Assembly: GCA_036898135.1 (NCBI GenBank)
Contig: CM072523.1
Coordinates: 38,005,781 to 38,069,780 of the forward strand
Length of the DNA: 64,000 nucleotides
Direction: 5' to 3'
Source: Oncomelania hupensis
Lineage: Eukaryota; Mollusca; Gastropoda; Littorinimorpha; Pomatiopsidae
Shown one piece after another: positions 26,029 to 36,803 of the stretch. Numbering within the stretch: position 1 is the first letter of the stretch; the number at the start of each line of letters is the position of its first letter. The translations under genes were made by a program, and so were the position numbers. The notes beneath the pieces are model-generated. The model saw only the letters and a list, made by a program, of their open reading frames with translations, ran no database searches and was not told the DNA's origin.

Positions 26029-26878
26029 AAGGCACAGTCAGCATTGGGAAAAGAGCAGTCTCCAGCCTTCGTTTTGCGGATGGCATTGATGGATTGGCTG
26101 GAGAGGAGCAAGAACTTGAACAGCTGGTACAGAGGCTTGACACAACCTCCAGAGCCTATGGAATAGAAATAAGTGCAGAGAAGACCAACATTAATGATGA
26201 CCAACAACACCAATGGCATCACCACGGACATCAAAGTCCAAGGCCAATCCCTCAACACAGTGCTTAGCTTAAAATATTTAGGAGACATTGTATCAGACAA
26301 TGGGTCCCGACAGGAAGTCCTCTACAGTATCGCACAAACAACTGCTGCCCTGGCGAGGTTGAAGCCAATGTGGAAAGACCAGACCATCAGGTTACATTCC
26401 AAGGTAAGACTGCTGCGATCCCTTGTCATCTCCATCTTCCTATATGATTGCGAAACATGGACCCTCACAGCAGATCTACAACGAAGAATACAAAGCATGG
26501 GGATGAGGTGCTACAGAAGACTTCTGGGCATTTCCTATACCCAGCACATCACCAACGACGAAGTCCGACAGACCATCACACAAGCCATTGGACAACACGA
26601 TGACCTGCTCACAGTGGTGAAAAAACGAAAGCTCCGATGGTATGGCCACGTTACCAGATCATCAGGTCTTGCAAAGACCATCCTGCAAGCACAGAGCAAG
26701 GAGGTAGAAGAAGAGGGAGACCAAAAAAGAGGTGGGAGGACAACATTCAAGAATGACTGGTTTGACAATGAGCGAAACAATCAGGGTTTCTGAGGGCAGG
26801 GAAAGATGGATTACGCTGGTTAAACGATCATCTGTGGTGCCCCTACGACCTCCGAGTTAGGGGATATGATAGGATAGG
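26024..26878 (+). mobile_element. RTE LINE 3' fragment, plus arm of an inverted pair
   Basis: It starts in the GTVSIG...LRFAD motif C region, damaged here to FADGID, and continues to the end with a GATAGGATAGG tail at 26878. The frame survives from 26173 to 26793 and includes CETWTLTADLQRRIQSM and KLRWYGHVTRSSG. Confidence 0.85.
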
Positions 26879-27495
26879 TATTAATGTATGTATTATTATT
26901 ATTACTGTGATTATTTGAGAAAGGAGATGTAGCAGATCTTGACTTGGAACTGTATGTGTGTGTTTTATTGTGCGTCATGGTGTTTATTTTACGTCATTGT
27001 AGGAAGTGTGACGTAGGAAGAAAGAAATCGAAGAAAAATAAAAAAAAACGAATCAGTTAGCAAGCTGCCGTCTTCACGGTCTTTTACAGTTTGAATGCAT
27101 ATCTTCCACAGTCCCAAGAACATGTATCATTTTATTTAAAAAAAAAATATTGTTACGTATTTATAATGACAGTTGTCCATAGATTAATCTTAAATGTATT
27201 TGTTCAATCAGCATGCCCGTTATAAAAATATATTTATATATATATATATATAGTGAATACGAGTCGCATAACCGTTTTTTGACGACATATGTCACAGACA
27301 GGGTGTTGTGGCAACCTGTTTGTTTCTCAAATTTCTCGAGGTGTAATATATATATATTTAATATTGACCCATATTTATAATCACAGATGTGCATTTAACA
27401 GTCTGACATCAAATTTGACTTTATATGACCAGTAGAAATAGGTGTTGCCAAAAAACGGTGCCAGAACACATGTCGCGGTAAACCATGTATTATGC

Positions 27496-27498
<3 letters not shown>

Positions 27499-27542
<44 letters not shown>
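27499..27542. repeat. (TA)n microsatellite
   Basis: About 22 TA units; a shorter TA run lies at 27229-27252. Confidence 0.95.
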
Positions 27543-27546
<4 letters not shown>

Positions 27547-27894
27547 CATAAATACTAACACATATACACAAAAGTGTTTTGTACAATTTACTTGGGTCTT
27601 CGAGACCTAACAAATTACAGTGAACTCCGGATATAATAAAGGCCGGATAAAGTAAATATTCGGTTTTAGTAAAGTCCAGTCTTGGTCCCGACCAAAACTC
27701 TTCTTTGTCTCTGTTTTTAAAAATCGGATATAATAAAAAAAATATAGTAAAGTCCGCTTATAATAAAGTGTTTTCTAAGGCCCCTGGCGAGTTTTGCTGC
27801 CGCTTATAATAAAGTTTCAAGGGAGATTACTGTATTAAAGTTTCATGAGAGTTACTGACCTTCATAATGACGCAACATCGTCACGTCACGCTTA

Positions 27895-29778
27895 GGGCGC
27901 GTCCACATGACAAGCTTCGAGCGAAGCTTTGAGCTGCGCTTCAGCTGCGCTGCGAAAAGTCTAACTAGAATTACTGTAGAAGCGTCCACACCACGAGCGG
28001 TAGCCGCGCGGCTATTGCTAGCTTCGAGCAGCGGTAATGTTCTCGGCATTTATCGACGCTCGAAGCTCAAGCGGTGGTTTTGGGTCCTTGACCTTGATTG
28101 GTTTTGTGTCCTTGGCCTTGAATCAGTCTTCTTACCACCCTTCGCTTACGGAATCAGAGAACTACAAAATAAGAGATTGTGGCAGAAAAAACAAAAATAT
28201 TTTCGAACAGGGAGGTTTGAGCAAAGCTATTTCAGGAGGTGCCTAAAATGGCAAGGCACTCAAGTTAGTGATTGAGTGAAGATGGTTATAAATTTTATAA
28301 TAAAATGACCAATTGCTCTTTTCGTATAGTATAGGCCTAATTGACAAAATTGCAGCTGTATCATTTGTGCAGTCGCCATTGAAAAATAATAGTACCCAGT
28401 AAGTGCTTTTTTTTCTTTTATTATGTTTTAACACAATTTGTTGCAAATAAAATACAGATCTAGATCTATTAAGCGAATTCACATTTGATGTTTTCACTTA
28501 GATTTAGAACCGTGCTTATAGTCCCAAATTCAACCTAGATTTAGATCTGGATTTTATAAATAAAAAAATAAAAGGGTTATGATGGTAAATTATCAATGAA
28601 CACTTATGATGTAGGTATTGTGTGTTCGATGCCAGCCAATAAAAGTTTACAAAAATATATAGTTAACGTTTTAACTTGGGTTTATTTCTTTGTAGCTTTG
28701 TAGGGGTGGGGGAAAAACAAGAGAGAGAAAAGGGGAAGGCTGAACAGTAAATGACCAACATTTGGGTGCATGATTGCAGGTCCATGTTTTTTAAATCTGC
28801 ACTCTTTGTTTTATTTTTTTAAAATAGTACATTCCATGTTGATCTTAAAAGTGACCAACTTTAGATTTAAAATCACAAGCTTTGTGACGTATATGAACAT
28901 GGGAAAACTAAAGTCACGAGAGTCTCATCCTTCATTATCACTGCCGTCAGTTAGTTCAGCAAAGTTATATTAACTGTAGCTTTCCTGCCAGTTCACTGCA
29001 CCAACCCTGACAAAATACTCAACCAGCTGTTCTCTCACCCATGCTAAGAATTTTCCAGGACGACCTGAGTAACACCCCATCCGTCTGTCCTGTTCGCCAC
29101 GGACTTGAGTATCATCCGAGATCTCCGTGTCCTTTTTTAAATCAGTGCTTTCATGATGGATGACTGCATTGTGCAAGGCAACAGTGCTAGCACAATGTTG
29201 TCAGCAGTGGTCACGTTGTGCAGATTGCTGTTTTCAGCACTTACCATTTTCCAGCAAGCACTACAAACCCGCATTCTACACAACGGCTTGCCATGGCGAT
29301 AATTGAAGATGATATCGACTGTGTTGATGCGTGTTATTAGGTATGGCTTGGGCGATAGGCTGGGTTACCTACCCAAAAAATAGGAAAGGTGAATGTTGGA
29401 ATTTGGTAGTGGGACATATTTACTGTATTCCCTTCAAGGCAGAGTTTCATCTGAAACCTGGAAAATATTCCATCACTCTCTTTCCCGTAGGCTCCAACTT
29501 CAACAGAAATAAATTTTAGTTGCGGGTCTGCGATGCCTTGCAAAACCGCAGATAATAAACTTCTGAACGACAGCTAGCATCACGCTAGCAGGCAGCTAGC
29601 TGTAACAGCTTGTCATGTGGCCACCCAAGCTGTCACCGAGCGTACAGCCAGCTGTACAGCTAGCGTGCCGCTAGCTTTTTGACGCTTTTGGTGTGGCCAC
29701 CCACCGCTCAAAGCTCAAAGCTCTTCCAACGCTACGCCACCGCTAGCTCAAAGCGCAGCTCGTCATGTGGACGCGCCC
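27895..29778 (-). mobile_element. PIF/Harbinger element, 1884 bp
   Basis: Terminal inverted repeats GGGCGCGTCCACATGAC (27895) and GTCATGTGGACGCGCCC (ending 29778) are flanked by a TTA duplication (27892-27894 and 29779-29781), as expected for PIF/Harbinger. The subterminal regions are rich in AGCTAGC/AAGCTTCGAG hairpins. A transposase remnant lies on minus. Confidence 0.85.
28975..29560 (-). pseudogene. Harbinger (DDE_Tnp_4-type) transposase remnant
   Basis: On minus, 29560-29337 encodes GIADPQLKFISVEVGAYGKE followed by SDGIF, the conserved core strand of HARBI1-like nucleases. Downstream on minus (29176-28975) is VREQLVEYFVRVGAVNWQES, resembling the C-terminal end. Stops separate the pieces; the N-terminal part is missing. 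Confidence 0.65.
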
Positions 29779-30402
29779 TTACCCTGAAGCCTAAAATAGA
29801 TCTAATTCACGCACTTGAAGATGAAAAGATGAAAAAAAGAAAAAAAAAGAAATTGCTGAACAATTTGGAATTTCCGCATCAACAGTAACAGTGATTATGA
29901 AGGAGAGTGAAAAACTGAAGGAGAGATTTAACTGTTTGGCAGAAAAAGAGTACCTAGCTTAGAAGCTTACAAAGCAAATTAGACTTCACTTTCGCTATAC
30001 ATGATGAAATGCGTTTATGACTAAATAAGGGTGTTATAAGTTGAACACATTATAATAATTATTATACCTTTTGTACTGAGATGAATCCGAATCAATGGAT
30101 AACTGGGAAACCAACGTTTTGACTGGACTGCACTTTCAAATGAGAAGTAAAGAAGAGATTTATTCCTAAGCTGTTGCATGGCTTTGCAAGACAAACCATC
30201 TTTTTTTTAAATCCACCATATTGTTTAGGTTTTGTTCATGTCTTTGTTTGCTTTAATTTTGTGAGCTTTTTGTTTTTCCACAATGCCGATAGTACAACAT
30301 GTACAATTCATAATCTACTTTTATGATTTATCCTTCCGATTAAAGGGTTGGTTTGAAATAATTAGGACACGAAGGTTCACATGTTATCTCTTATCGGTAA
30401 TG

Positions 30403-30517
<115 letters not shown>

Positions 30518-30586
30518 TCACACACACGTGAACTTACACACACGGACATAAACAAATAATACTGTAACATTTCAATCAATATACAC

Positions 30587-30634
30587 AAACTGGGTTATAA
30601 GAGAGGTATTCTTGAAGAGTTTATAATACTCGAG
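30587..30634. repeat. 48-bp direct repeat flanking the LTR element, left copy
   Basis: Begins AAACTGGGTTATAAGAGAGG and ends TACTCGAG immediately before the 5' LTR. An identical 48-base copy is at 36329-36376. Confidence 0.9.
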
Positions 30635-31269
30635 TGTTACGTTGAAACGAACGAAAGTGTGTCTAAAGCGCGCACGATAGATCTAATCGTTTCGATTTGC
30701 AAAGTATTCAATAATGGAGTTTATTTACCTTTGATTTGAGTTTGCATTGTTGTTAGGAGAGGCTTTGTATAACGTTGATAATTTGCGTTAGTCGATATTA
30801 TTTGAGAATCTTCTGGATATGCGTGTTTACTCTTGATAGAAATTTCCTGATACATGTAGAAGCAAGAGGTCGTTCTGGAAGATATAAAAATATGTATTGA
30901 CGTAAGTCAGTGATGACGATCTTTTATTCGATTGGTGGCAGTACGTCATTTTCTACCATGTACGAAATCTTTCCGGAAAAGAGAGAGGTTATTTAATCGT
31001 GTGCAGAGTCGCTGTTGAGAGAGAAAAGTTGTTGATAGTGAAACTGAGAGTTGCTGTGAAAGTTGTTGAGTTGAATTGAGAATTGTATGCAGTTGTTGGT
31101 GTGTGCTGAATAAAAGTGGAAAACTTCATACGTCGACTTTGTGACTTGTATGCAGATTTGAGCGGGCTGTGTGAATAAACGAATCTGAGTTACACAACTA
31201 TCAGGAATTCAAGCATCGGGGCTGAATCAGATACTGATAGAAAACACCAACATCAAATTGAGTGTAACA
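30635..31269 (+). repeat. 5' LTR
   Basis: Starts TGTTACGTTG and ends GTGTAACA, so TGTTAC and GTAACA form perfect ends. Promoter-like GATATAAAAATATG is near 30879, and AATAAA occurs twice in the last third (near 31110 and 31172). The presumed primer-binding region starts TTTTGGGGGTCAAGC just after it; the primer tRNA is not identified. Confidence 0.9.
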
Positions 31270-31734
31270 TTTTGGGGGTCAAGCCGCGATTCACGCCATA
31301 GCCAAGGGTTCAACTGCTACAACAAGCGAGTCAACGTTACGAGAAGCAGTCATCGAGGGTAGCCGCCAACGAGTTGCGTCGAGAGGGGCCAACATACTGG
31401 GACTACATCACCGATAGGTTCGGGTTGACTGCAAGGGCGTGTAGTCGCCGAAGAGTTGCTTCGTGAGCGAACAACAGAGCGGGACTACGTGGCTGCCGCA
31501 GGACTACGTCGAGGGACAGTCTCGGAGCTACATCGCCAGTGTTACAGAGAGCGGCGAGCGGACGTCGCGTCTACTTCAGCACAGGAGCGTATACATCAAC
31601 ACCAGCGTGGTGCAGCGTCGCATACGACGAGGACAGCGGGGCCTGCGTCAGCGAAGGCGACTAGTGACAAGCATCAGCGCTACTGCAGAAAGCGTGCTGT
31701 TCTAGAACAGTCTAGAAAGGTACAGCACAGTCAA

Positions 31735-31815
31735 GAACTTTCCAGAAAAAAAAGAACTCTACAGTCAAGAACTTTCTAGAAAAAGAACTTTCCAGAAAAG
31801 AACTTTCCAGAAGCA
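31735..31815 (+). repeat. purine-rich short repeats in the element leader
   Basis: Four to five copies of GAACTTTCCAGAAAA-type units just before the start codon of the long frame. Confidence 0.7.
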
Positions 31816-31820
31816 TCAAG

Positions 31821-34800
31821 ATGGCTGACTTCTGGCAGAAAGGGGTTGAACTGAATCTAAAAGGGAAACAGTTGACGGAGTACGTCAAATCCCAGGAGAG
31901 AATACAAGAACGAGAATTAGAAGAGCAGCGTCGCCGAGAAGAAAGAGAATTGGAAGAGAAGCGTCTAGAAAAAGAAATAGAACTAGAACAGAAGCGTCTA
32001 GAAGTAGAAGAGCAGCGTCGCCGTGAAGAAAGAGAATTTGAACTGAAGCGTCTGGAAATTGAACAGCAGCGGCAAGAAAGAGAAGATGAGCGCAGGCGTG
32101 AGGAAAGAGAAGCTGATCGGCAGTTCCAACTAGAGTTGGCGCGCATCCAGCAACAACAGCATGCGCCACAAGTTATCAGTGACAACACGGCTCCAAAATT
32201 GCCAGCCTTCGTCGACGGGAAGGACCAGATTGACAGTTATCTGGCGAGATTCGAAAGGTTCGCTGAAAGCTCTAACTGGCAACCTCAAGACTGGGCAATT
32301 CGACTGAGTGCACTTCTGACGGGGCAAGCTCTCGAAGTTTACACCAGACTGTCGAACGATGACGCCAAAAACTACGACGTCTTGAAAGAGGCCCTGTTGC
32401 AGTGCTACAACTTTACAGAGAAGGGCTACCGTAAACGCTTCCGTGAATGCCGGCCTAAGTCAGACGAGACGCCAAAGCAGTTTGTGGAGCGCCTGTCGTC
32501 ATATCTACACAAGTGGGTGGAGTTATCAGGCGAAATGAAGTCTTACGACAGTCTCCATGACCTGATTGTGAAAGAACAATTTCTCAATGCCTGTCACAAG
32601 GACCTAGCGACCCACTTAGAAGAACAAAAGCTGCAGACGCTTAAAGATGTGACTGAGGCTGCTGAAAGATATCTTATCGCTCATGGGAAAACCCTGGGGC
32701 CACCCAGCGCGACGAAACATTTTCAGAAGACTGCAAACCATGGGAACCAGATCCAAGGAAGCCAGACGAGCCAGAGACAGACAGACTCCACGCCTCCTCC
32801 CAGGGAAGGGCATTCAAGGGGCTGTTTCACCTGCAACGCTACAGACCACAGAGCTTCTAACTGTCCTCAAAACAAAAGTAGCGGACAGCGGAGCAGTACG
32901 GACAACGCAGCGGCGGGCAACCGGCAGAGACGTTTCTCCAATCAACGGCAAACCAGTAGATCTGACCATCAAGTGTGCGGCGGGAGCGTCATTCTTCCGA
33001 GTGAGACCGAGCGCACAGCTACTCCTGCGGACGTGCAAGAGTGCATGACTGATGGCCAACTTCTCCTTGCCAACGGGAAATCCATCCCCGTCGTCGCTAG
33101 CGCAGCTGTGACCGTACAGAACATGCCTGTTTCCAAGGGACGCGTCGGAAATCATGAAGTGACTGTCTTAAGAGACTCTGGCTGTAGTGGGGTCATCGTC
33201 AGAGAAGACCTAATCGCTAAAGAACAATTTACTGGCGATTCTAAATGGACACTCATGGCCGACAGCAAATGTGTGAGAGCGCCAGTTGCGAAGATTCAAG
33301 TCAGCACCCCTTTCTACATAGGCGAAGTAGAAGCGGTTTGCCTGAAAAAGCCGCTATACGATTTGATGATCGGGAACATCGACGGCGCGAGACGACCCGA
33401 CGACCCCGATCTAGAGTGGAGTCCTGCCTCAACCCAACGCGTCGAAGTTGTGGAGGAGGATCCATTGCCATTTCCCGATGGAGACCTTACAGAGCTGCTA
33501 CGGGACAATGTGGTTACTCCGGCTCAGCCCTGCCGACCAGAGATCGTCGGTGCTGCTACTACCAGGGCCCAGGCCAAGAGAGACAAGACGTCTACGCCAC
33601 TGAAGGTCGCCGACAACTCTAAAGCTGCCATCGTGGACAGAGATAAGCTGATCCAGCTCCAGGAAGATGATAGTACTTTAAACAAGTACAGGAACCGCCA
33701 AGACCACGTGACCAAGGGCAGTGGCACGGTCTATTTTGAGGTGAAGGCCAAGATCCTGTACAGAATCTTCCAGCACCCGAGGGTCAACGGAGGTAAACCA
33801 CTACGTCAAGTACTGGTACCATTACCCCTAAGGCGCCAGGTGATGGAAGTAGCGCATGACTCAATCATGGGAGGTCACCTAGGCATCAAGAAGACGTCAG
33901 ACAGAATCCAGGCGGTGTTCTACTGGCCAGGACTTCATGCGGACGTCAGCCGTTTCTGTCGATCATGTGACATTTGCCAGAAGACCATACCTCGAGGAAG
34001 GGTCCCTAAAGTGCCAATGCAGAGAATGCCTTTGATCGACCGACCTTTCAAGAGGGTGGCCTTAGACTTAATCGGCGAAATAAGACCTCCGAGTGAAGAA
34101 GGTCATCGATGGGTACTGACTTTAGTAGACTATGCGACTCGGTACCCAGAAGCAGTGCCACTGAAGAAGATTGACACTGAAACTGTAGCAGAGGCACTGG
34201 TGGACATGTTCAGTAGACTTGGAGTGCCTGAAGAAATTCTGACAGACCTCGGGACACAGTTCGTCTCTGACTGTATGAAGGAGGTCAACAGACTGCTGAG
34301 CATCCGGCATTTAACTACGACACCCTACCATCCGATGTGCAACGGGCTCGTCGAAAAGTTCAATGCTACGCTGAAGTCCACCTTGAAGAAACTGTGCAGC
34401 GAGCAGCCCAGACAATGGCATCGCTACATCAACGCCTTACTTTTCGCCTACAGAGAAGTACCGCAGGAGTCCACCGGCTTTTCCCCGTTTGAGCTGCTGT
34501 ACGGAAGAACCATCCGAGGGCCGATGTACATCCTAAAAGAACTGTGGACGAAAGAAGTAGACACCCCAGAGGTGAAGAACAGCTACCAGTACGTGTTTGA
34601 GCTACGGGAGAAGCTGGAGCAGACTCTCGAGATAGCCAGAGAAAACCTGAAGAAGTCCCAGGACTGTGGAAAGCACTACTATGACCGTAGGGCTGTGAAC
34701 AGGAAGTTTAAACCTGGCAACAAAGTGCTGGTGCTGCTACCTACCGATCATAATAAGTTGCTGATGCAGTGGAGAGGCCCGTACGAAGTGGAGACCGTGG

Positions 34801-35372
34801 TGGGGATCAACGGCTATAAGGTGAAGGTCGGCCAGCATTCCAAAATATACCACGCCAACCTCCTTAAGCTGTACGTGGAGAGGCCGCCAGAGACTGTACA
34901 TGCAGCAACAGCAGCTGTGACCGACGACAGCTTTGACAGCGAGGAACTGTTGGAACTGGGAGACTTCCATAGCAAAGAAGGCATTGATGATATTAAGCTA
35001 GGACCAAGCTTGACGGAAGGTCAAAAGATGGAGCTCAAGGACCTTATGGGCGAGTTTCCCCATAACTTCAATGATGTCCCAGGCTCTACGACTTTGGTCG
35101 AACATGAAGTCCACACCCAGACCTGGAAGGAGCATCTGCAGACCTTGAGGGAGCTGTTCCACCGTCCCGCAGAAGCCAACCTGACCGTAAGACCCAGCGA
35201 ATGCATCCTGGGAGCTGACAACGTCGACTGCGTCGGACATCCGATGGAAGAAGGACACAACAGAGGACGCACTGATTCCAGGGAAGCCCACGTGATCATC
35301 GTCTTTGACCCTGGGCCGATGACGACTGCAACTGACGAGGGCGTCGTTTCCTTGCGAATGAAAGAACATTGA
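31821..35372 (+). CDS. gag-protease-integrase polyprotein with a truncated RT
   Basis: 1183 residues in one frame. Residues 30-115 form a charged Glu/Arg coiled coil. A retrotransposon gag domain follows (about 130-290), then a CCHC knuckle C335-x2-C-x4-H-x4-C348. The protease motif LRDSGCSG has its Asp at residue 452. The integrase has HHCC zinc residues H679, H686, C713 and C716 and a DD35E triad D749, D809, E845. A GPY-type module is near residue 986. Past it, residues about 1062-1099 resemble the segment just upstream of RT fingers (LVEHEVHT), then jump directly to TWKEHLQTLRELF, which normally lies after the YxDD motif. The catalytic RT core is therefore missing while the frame is kept, ending at 35372. 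The copy should make capsid, protease and integrase but no polymerase. Confidence 0.85.
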   Translation: MADFWQKGVELNLKGKQLTEYVKSQERIQERELEEQRRREERELEEKRLEKEIELEQKRLEVEEQRRREEREFELKRLEIEQQRQEREDERRREEREADRQFQLELARIQQQQHAPQVISDNTAPKLPAFVDGKDQIDSYLARFERFAESSNWQPQDWAIRLSALLTGQALEVYTRLSNDDAKNYDVLKEALLQCYNFTEKGYRKRFRECRPKSDETPKQFVERLSSYLHKWVELSGEMKSYDSLHDLIVKEQFLNACHKDLATHLEEQKLQTLKDVTEAAERYLIAHGKTLGPPSATKHFQKTANHGNQIQGSQTSQRQTDSTPPPREGHSRGCFTCNATDHRASNCPQNKSSGQRSSTDNAAAGNRQRRFSNQRQTSRSDHQVCGGSVILPSETERTATPADVQECMTDGQLLLANGKSIPVVASAAVTVQNMPVSKGRVGNHEVTVLRDSGCSGVIVREDLIAKEQFTGDSKWTLMADSKCVRAPVAKIQVSTPFYIGEVEAVCLKKPLYDLMIGNIDGARRPDDPDLEWSPASTQRVEVVEEDPLPFPDGDLTELLRDNVVTPAQPCRPEIVGAATTRAQAKRDKTSTPLKVADNSKAAIVDRDKLIQLQEDDSTLNKYRNRQDHVTKGSGTVYFEVKAKILYRIFQHPRVNGGKPLRQVLVPLPLRRQVMEVAHDSIMGGHLGIKKTSDRIQAVFYWPGLHADVSRFCRSCDICQKTIPRGRVPKVPMQRMPLIDRPFKRVALDLIGEIRPPSEEGHRWVLTLVDYATRYPEAVPLKKIDTETVAEALVDMFSRLGVPEEILTDLGTQFVSDCMKEVNRLLSIRHLTTTPYHPMCNGLVEKFNATLKSTLKKLCSEQPRQWHRYINALLFAYREVPQESTGFSPFELLYGRTIRGPMYILKELWTKEVDTPEVKNSYQYVFELREKLEQTLEIARENLKKSQDCGKHYYDRRAVNRKFKPGNKVLVLLPTDHNKLLMQWRGPYEVETVVGINGYKVKVGQHSKIYHANLLKLYVERPPETVHAATAAVTDDSFDSEELLELGDFHSKEGIDDIKLGPSLTEGQKMELKDLMGEFPHNFNDVPGSTTLVEHEVHTQTWKEHLQTLRELFHRPAEANLTVRPSECILGADNVDCVGHPMEEGHNRGRTDSREAHVIIVFDPGPMTTATDEGVVSLRMKEH

Positions 35373-35401
35373 CTGTGTGGATGAACTAAAAATATTGGTA
35401 A

Positions 35402-35598
35402 TGACAGACTTGAAAATGAAAAACGTTGACTGGGTAAATGATATGTGAACATTGACAGTATCCAGAAAGATTTGCAGATGAGAAACATTGACTCTGTGTG
35501 AATGAATTGTGAACATTGACAGAATCCAGAAAGACTTGCAGATGAGAAACTTTGACTCTGTGTGAATGAACTGTGAACACTGACAGTACTCAGGCAGA
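35402..35598 (+). repeat. three-copy 63-bp tandem repeat in the element 3' region
   Basis: Units contain GTGAACATTGACAG, TCCAGAAAGA and TTGCAGATGAGAAAC, ending TTGACTCTGTGTGAATGAA. Lies between the stop and the polypurine tract. Confidence 0.85.
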
Positions 35599-35680
35599 CT
35601 GAAATAAGTCTTAATTCTGTACTTTGTTTGTGCATTACGTTTCAACGTTGTTGAAAGAAATTAAGTAAATTTCTTCTTGA

Positions 35681-35691
35681 GTGGGGGGTTA
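35681..35691 (+). promoter_or_regulatory. polypurine tract
   Basis: GTGGGGGGTTA immediately precedes the 3' LTR, the expected site of plus-strand priming. Confidence 0.6.
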
Positions 35692-36326
35692 TGTTACGTT
35701 GAAACGAACGAAAGTGTGTCTAAAGCGCGCACGATAGATCTAATCGTTTCGATTTGCAAAGTATTCAATAATGGAGTTTATTTACCTTTGATTTGAGTTT
35801 GCATTGTTGTTAGGAGAGGCTTTGTATAACGTTGATAATTTGCGTTAGTCGATATTATTTGAGAATCTTCTGGATATGCGTGTTTACTCTTGATAGAAAT
35901 TTCCTGATACATGTAGAAGCAAGAGGTCGTTCTGGAAGATATAAAAATATGTATTGACGTAAGTCAGTGATGACGATCTTTTATTCGATTGGTGGCAGTA
36001 CGTCATTTTCTACCATGTACGAAATCTTTCCGGAAAAGAGAGAGGTTATTTAATCGTGTGCAGAGTCGCTGTTGAGAGAGAAAAGTTGTTGATAGTGAAA
36101 CTGAGAGTTGCTGTGAAAGTTGTTGAGTTGAATTGAGAATTGTATGCAGTTGTTGGTGTGTGCTGAATAAAAGTGGAAAACTTCATACGTCGACTTTGTG
36201 ACTTGTATGCAGATTTGAGCGGGCTGTGTGAATAAACGAATCTGAGTTACACAACTATCAGGAATTCAAGCATCGGGGCTGAATCAGATACTGATAGAAA
36301 ACACCAACATCAAATTGAGTGTAAAA
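35692..36326 (+). repeat. 3' LTR
   Basis: Matches the 5' LTR along its length by eye. The final GTAACA reads GTAAAA here, so the terminal CA has changed to AA. Confidence 0.9.
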
Positions 36327-36328
36327 TA

Positions 36329-36376
36329 AAACTGGGTTATAAGAGAGGTATTCTTGAAGAGTTTATAATACTCGAG
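36329..36376. repeat. 48-bp direct repeat flanking the LTR element, right copy
   Basis: Identical to 30587-30634, separated from the 3' LTR end by two bases. Confidence 0.9.
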
Positions 36377-36743
36377 TTAATAAACAAAAATAATCAATCA
36401 ACATAATATGTGAGCGTAATGGAATCCAATAAGGGACAATGGACCTACTGCAAGTGTTCATTAAAAAAATAATCTTTTTCAGCTATTTCCCGTGGATTTC
36501 TGGTGGCTTCATACGAAAGACTAAAAGGACCTTTTCACTTTCGTGAAATATCACTTGTTATCATGTGGCTGTGTCCAGAAACAATAGATCTTGACGATGA
36601 GTGCATATTCATAATGTTCACTCAAGTAACGTAATTGCTATTTACCTGTAATTACGATAGCAATAGGTAATACCCATTGGGGGATGGAGGGGAAGGGAAA
36701 CACAAAGAAGAAGAAAATCTAAATTTTGAAAAGGCCATGTTCG

Positions 36744-36746
<3 letters not shown>

Positions 36747-36799
<53 letters not shown>
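36747..36799. repeat. (GA)n microsatellite
   Basis: About 26 AG units. Confidence 0.97.

Positions 36800-36803
<4 letters not shown>

Larger units (their letters stand above)
27868..29961 (+). pseudogene. pogo/Tigger transposase N-terminus (CENP-B-like HTH), split
   Basis: ATG at 27868 encodes MTQHRHVTL up to the Harbinger insertion site. Sequence after the insert (29779 onward) continues TLKPKIDLIHALEDEKM in the same frame if the insert and one TTA copy are ignored. A frameshift in an A-run near 29838 is followed by EIAEQFGISASTVTVIMK, the helix-turn-helix of pogo/CENP-B proteins, then a stop near 29961. Only the DNA-binding N-terminus is present; no DDE domain is seen. Confidence 0.75.
27618..29975 (+). 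mobile_element. pogo/Tigger-like element interrupted by PIF/Harbinger
   Basis: The left end CAGTGAACTCCGGATATAAT is preceded by TA (27616-27617) and followed by internal ATAATAAAGT repeats. A transposase start lies at 27868 and resumes beyond the Harbinger insert (27895-29778). The matching opposite terminus was not found here. The same terminus in reverse occurs at 41602. Confidence 0.65.
30635..36326 (+). mobile_element. Ty3/gypsy-class LTR retrotransposon, Gmr1-like gene order, RT-deleted
   Basis: Two LTRs of about 635 bp bound a 4.4-kb interior with one long gag-protease-integrase frame. The integrase precedes the remnant of reverse transcriptase, the order described for Gmr1-like elements, opposite to canonical gypsy. 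The RT and RNase H are almost wholly deleted. The LTRs look identical by eye apart from the last bases, so the insertion is recent and must have used enzymes supplied by another copy. Confidence 0.85.

Noticed and set aside
27820..27834. ATTACTGTA as the right end of a short 215-bp pogo MITE
   Set aside because: It pairs poorly with the left end, and the transposase start at 27868 shows the element continues.
31456..31779. Arg-rich reading frame in the LTR element leader
   Set aside because: Lies between the LTR and gag, shows no gag features and has a competing frame; treated as noncoding leader.
34998..35645. Minus-strand frames of about 200 residues over the LTR element 3' region
   Set aside because: Antisense shadows of the polyprotein and its 63-bp repeats.
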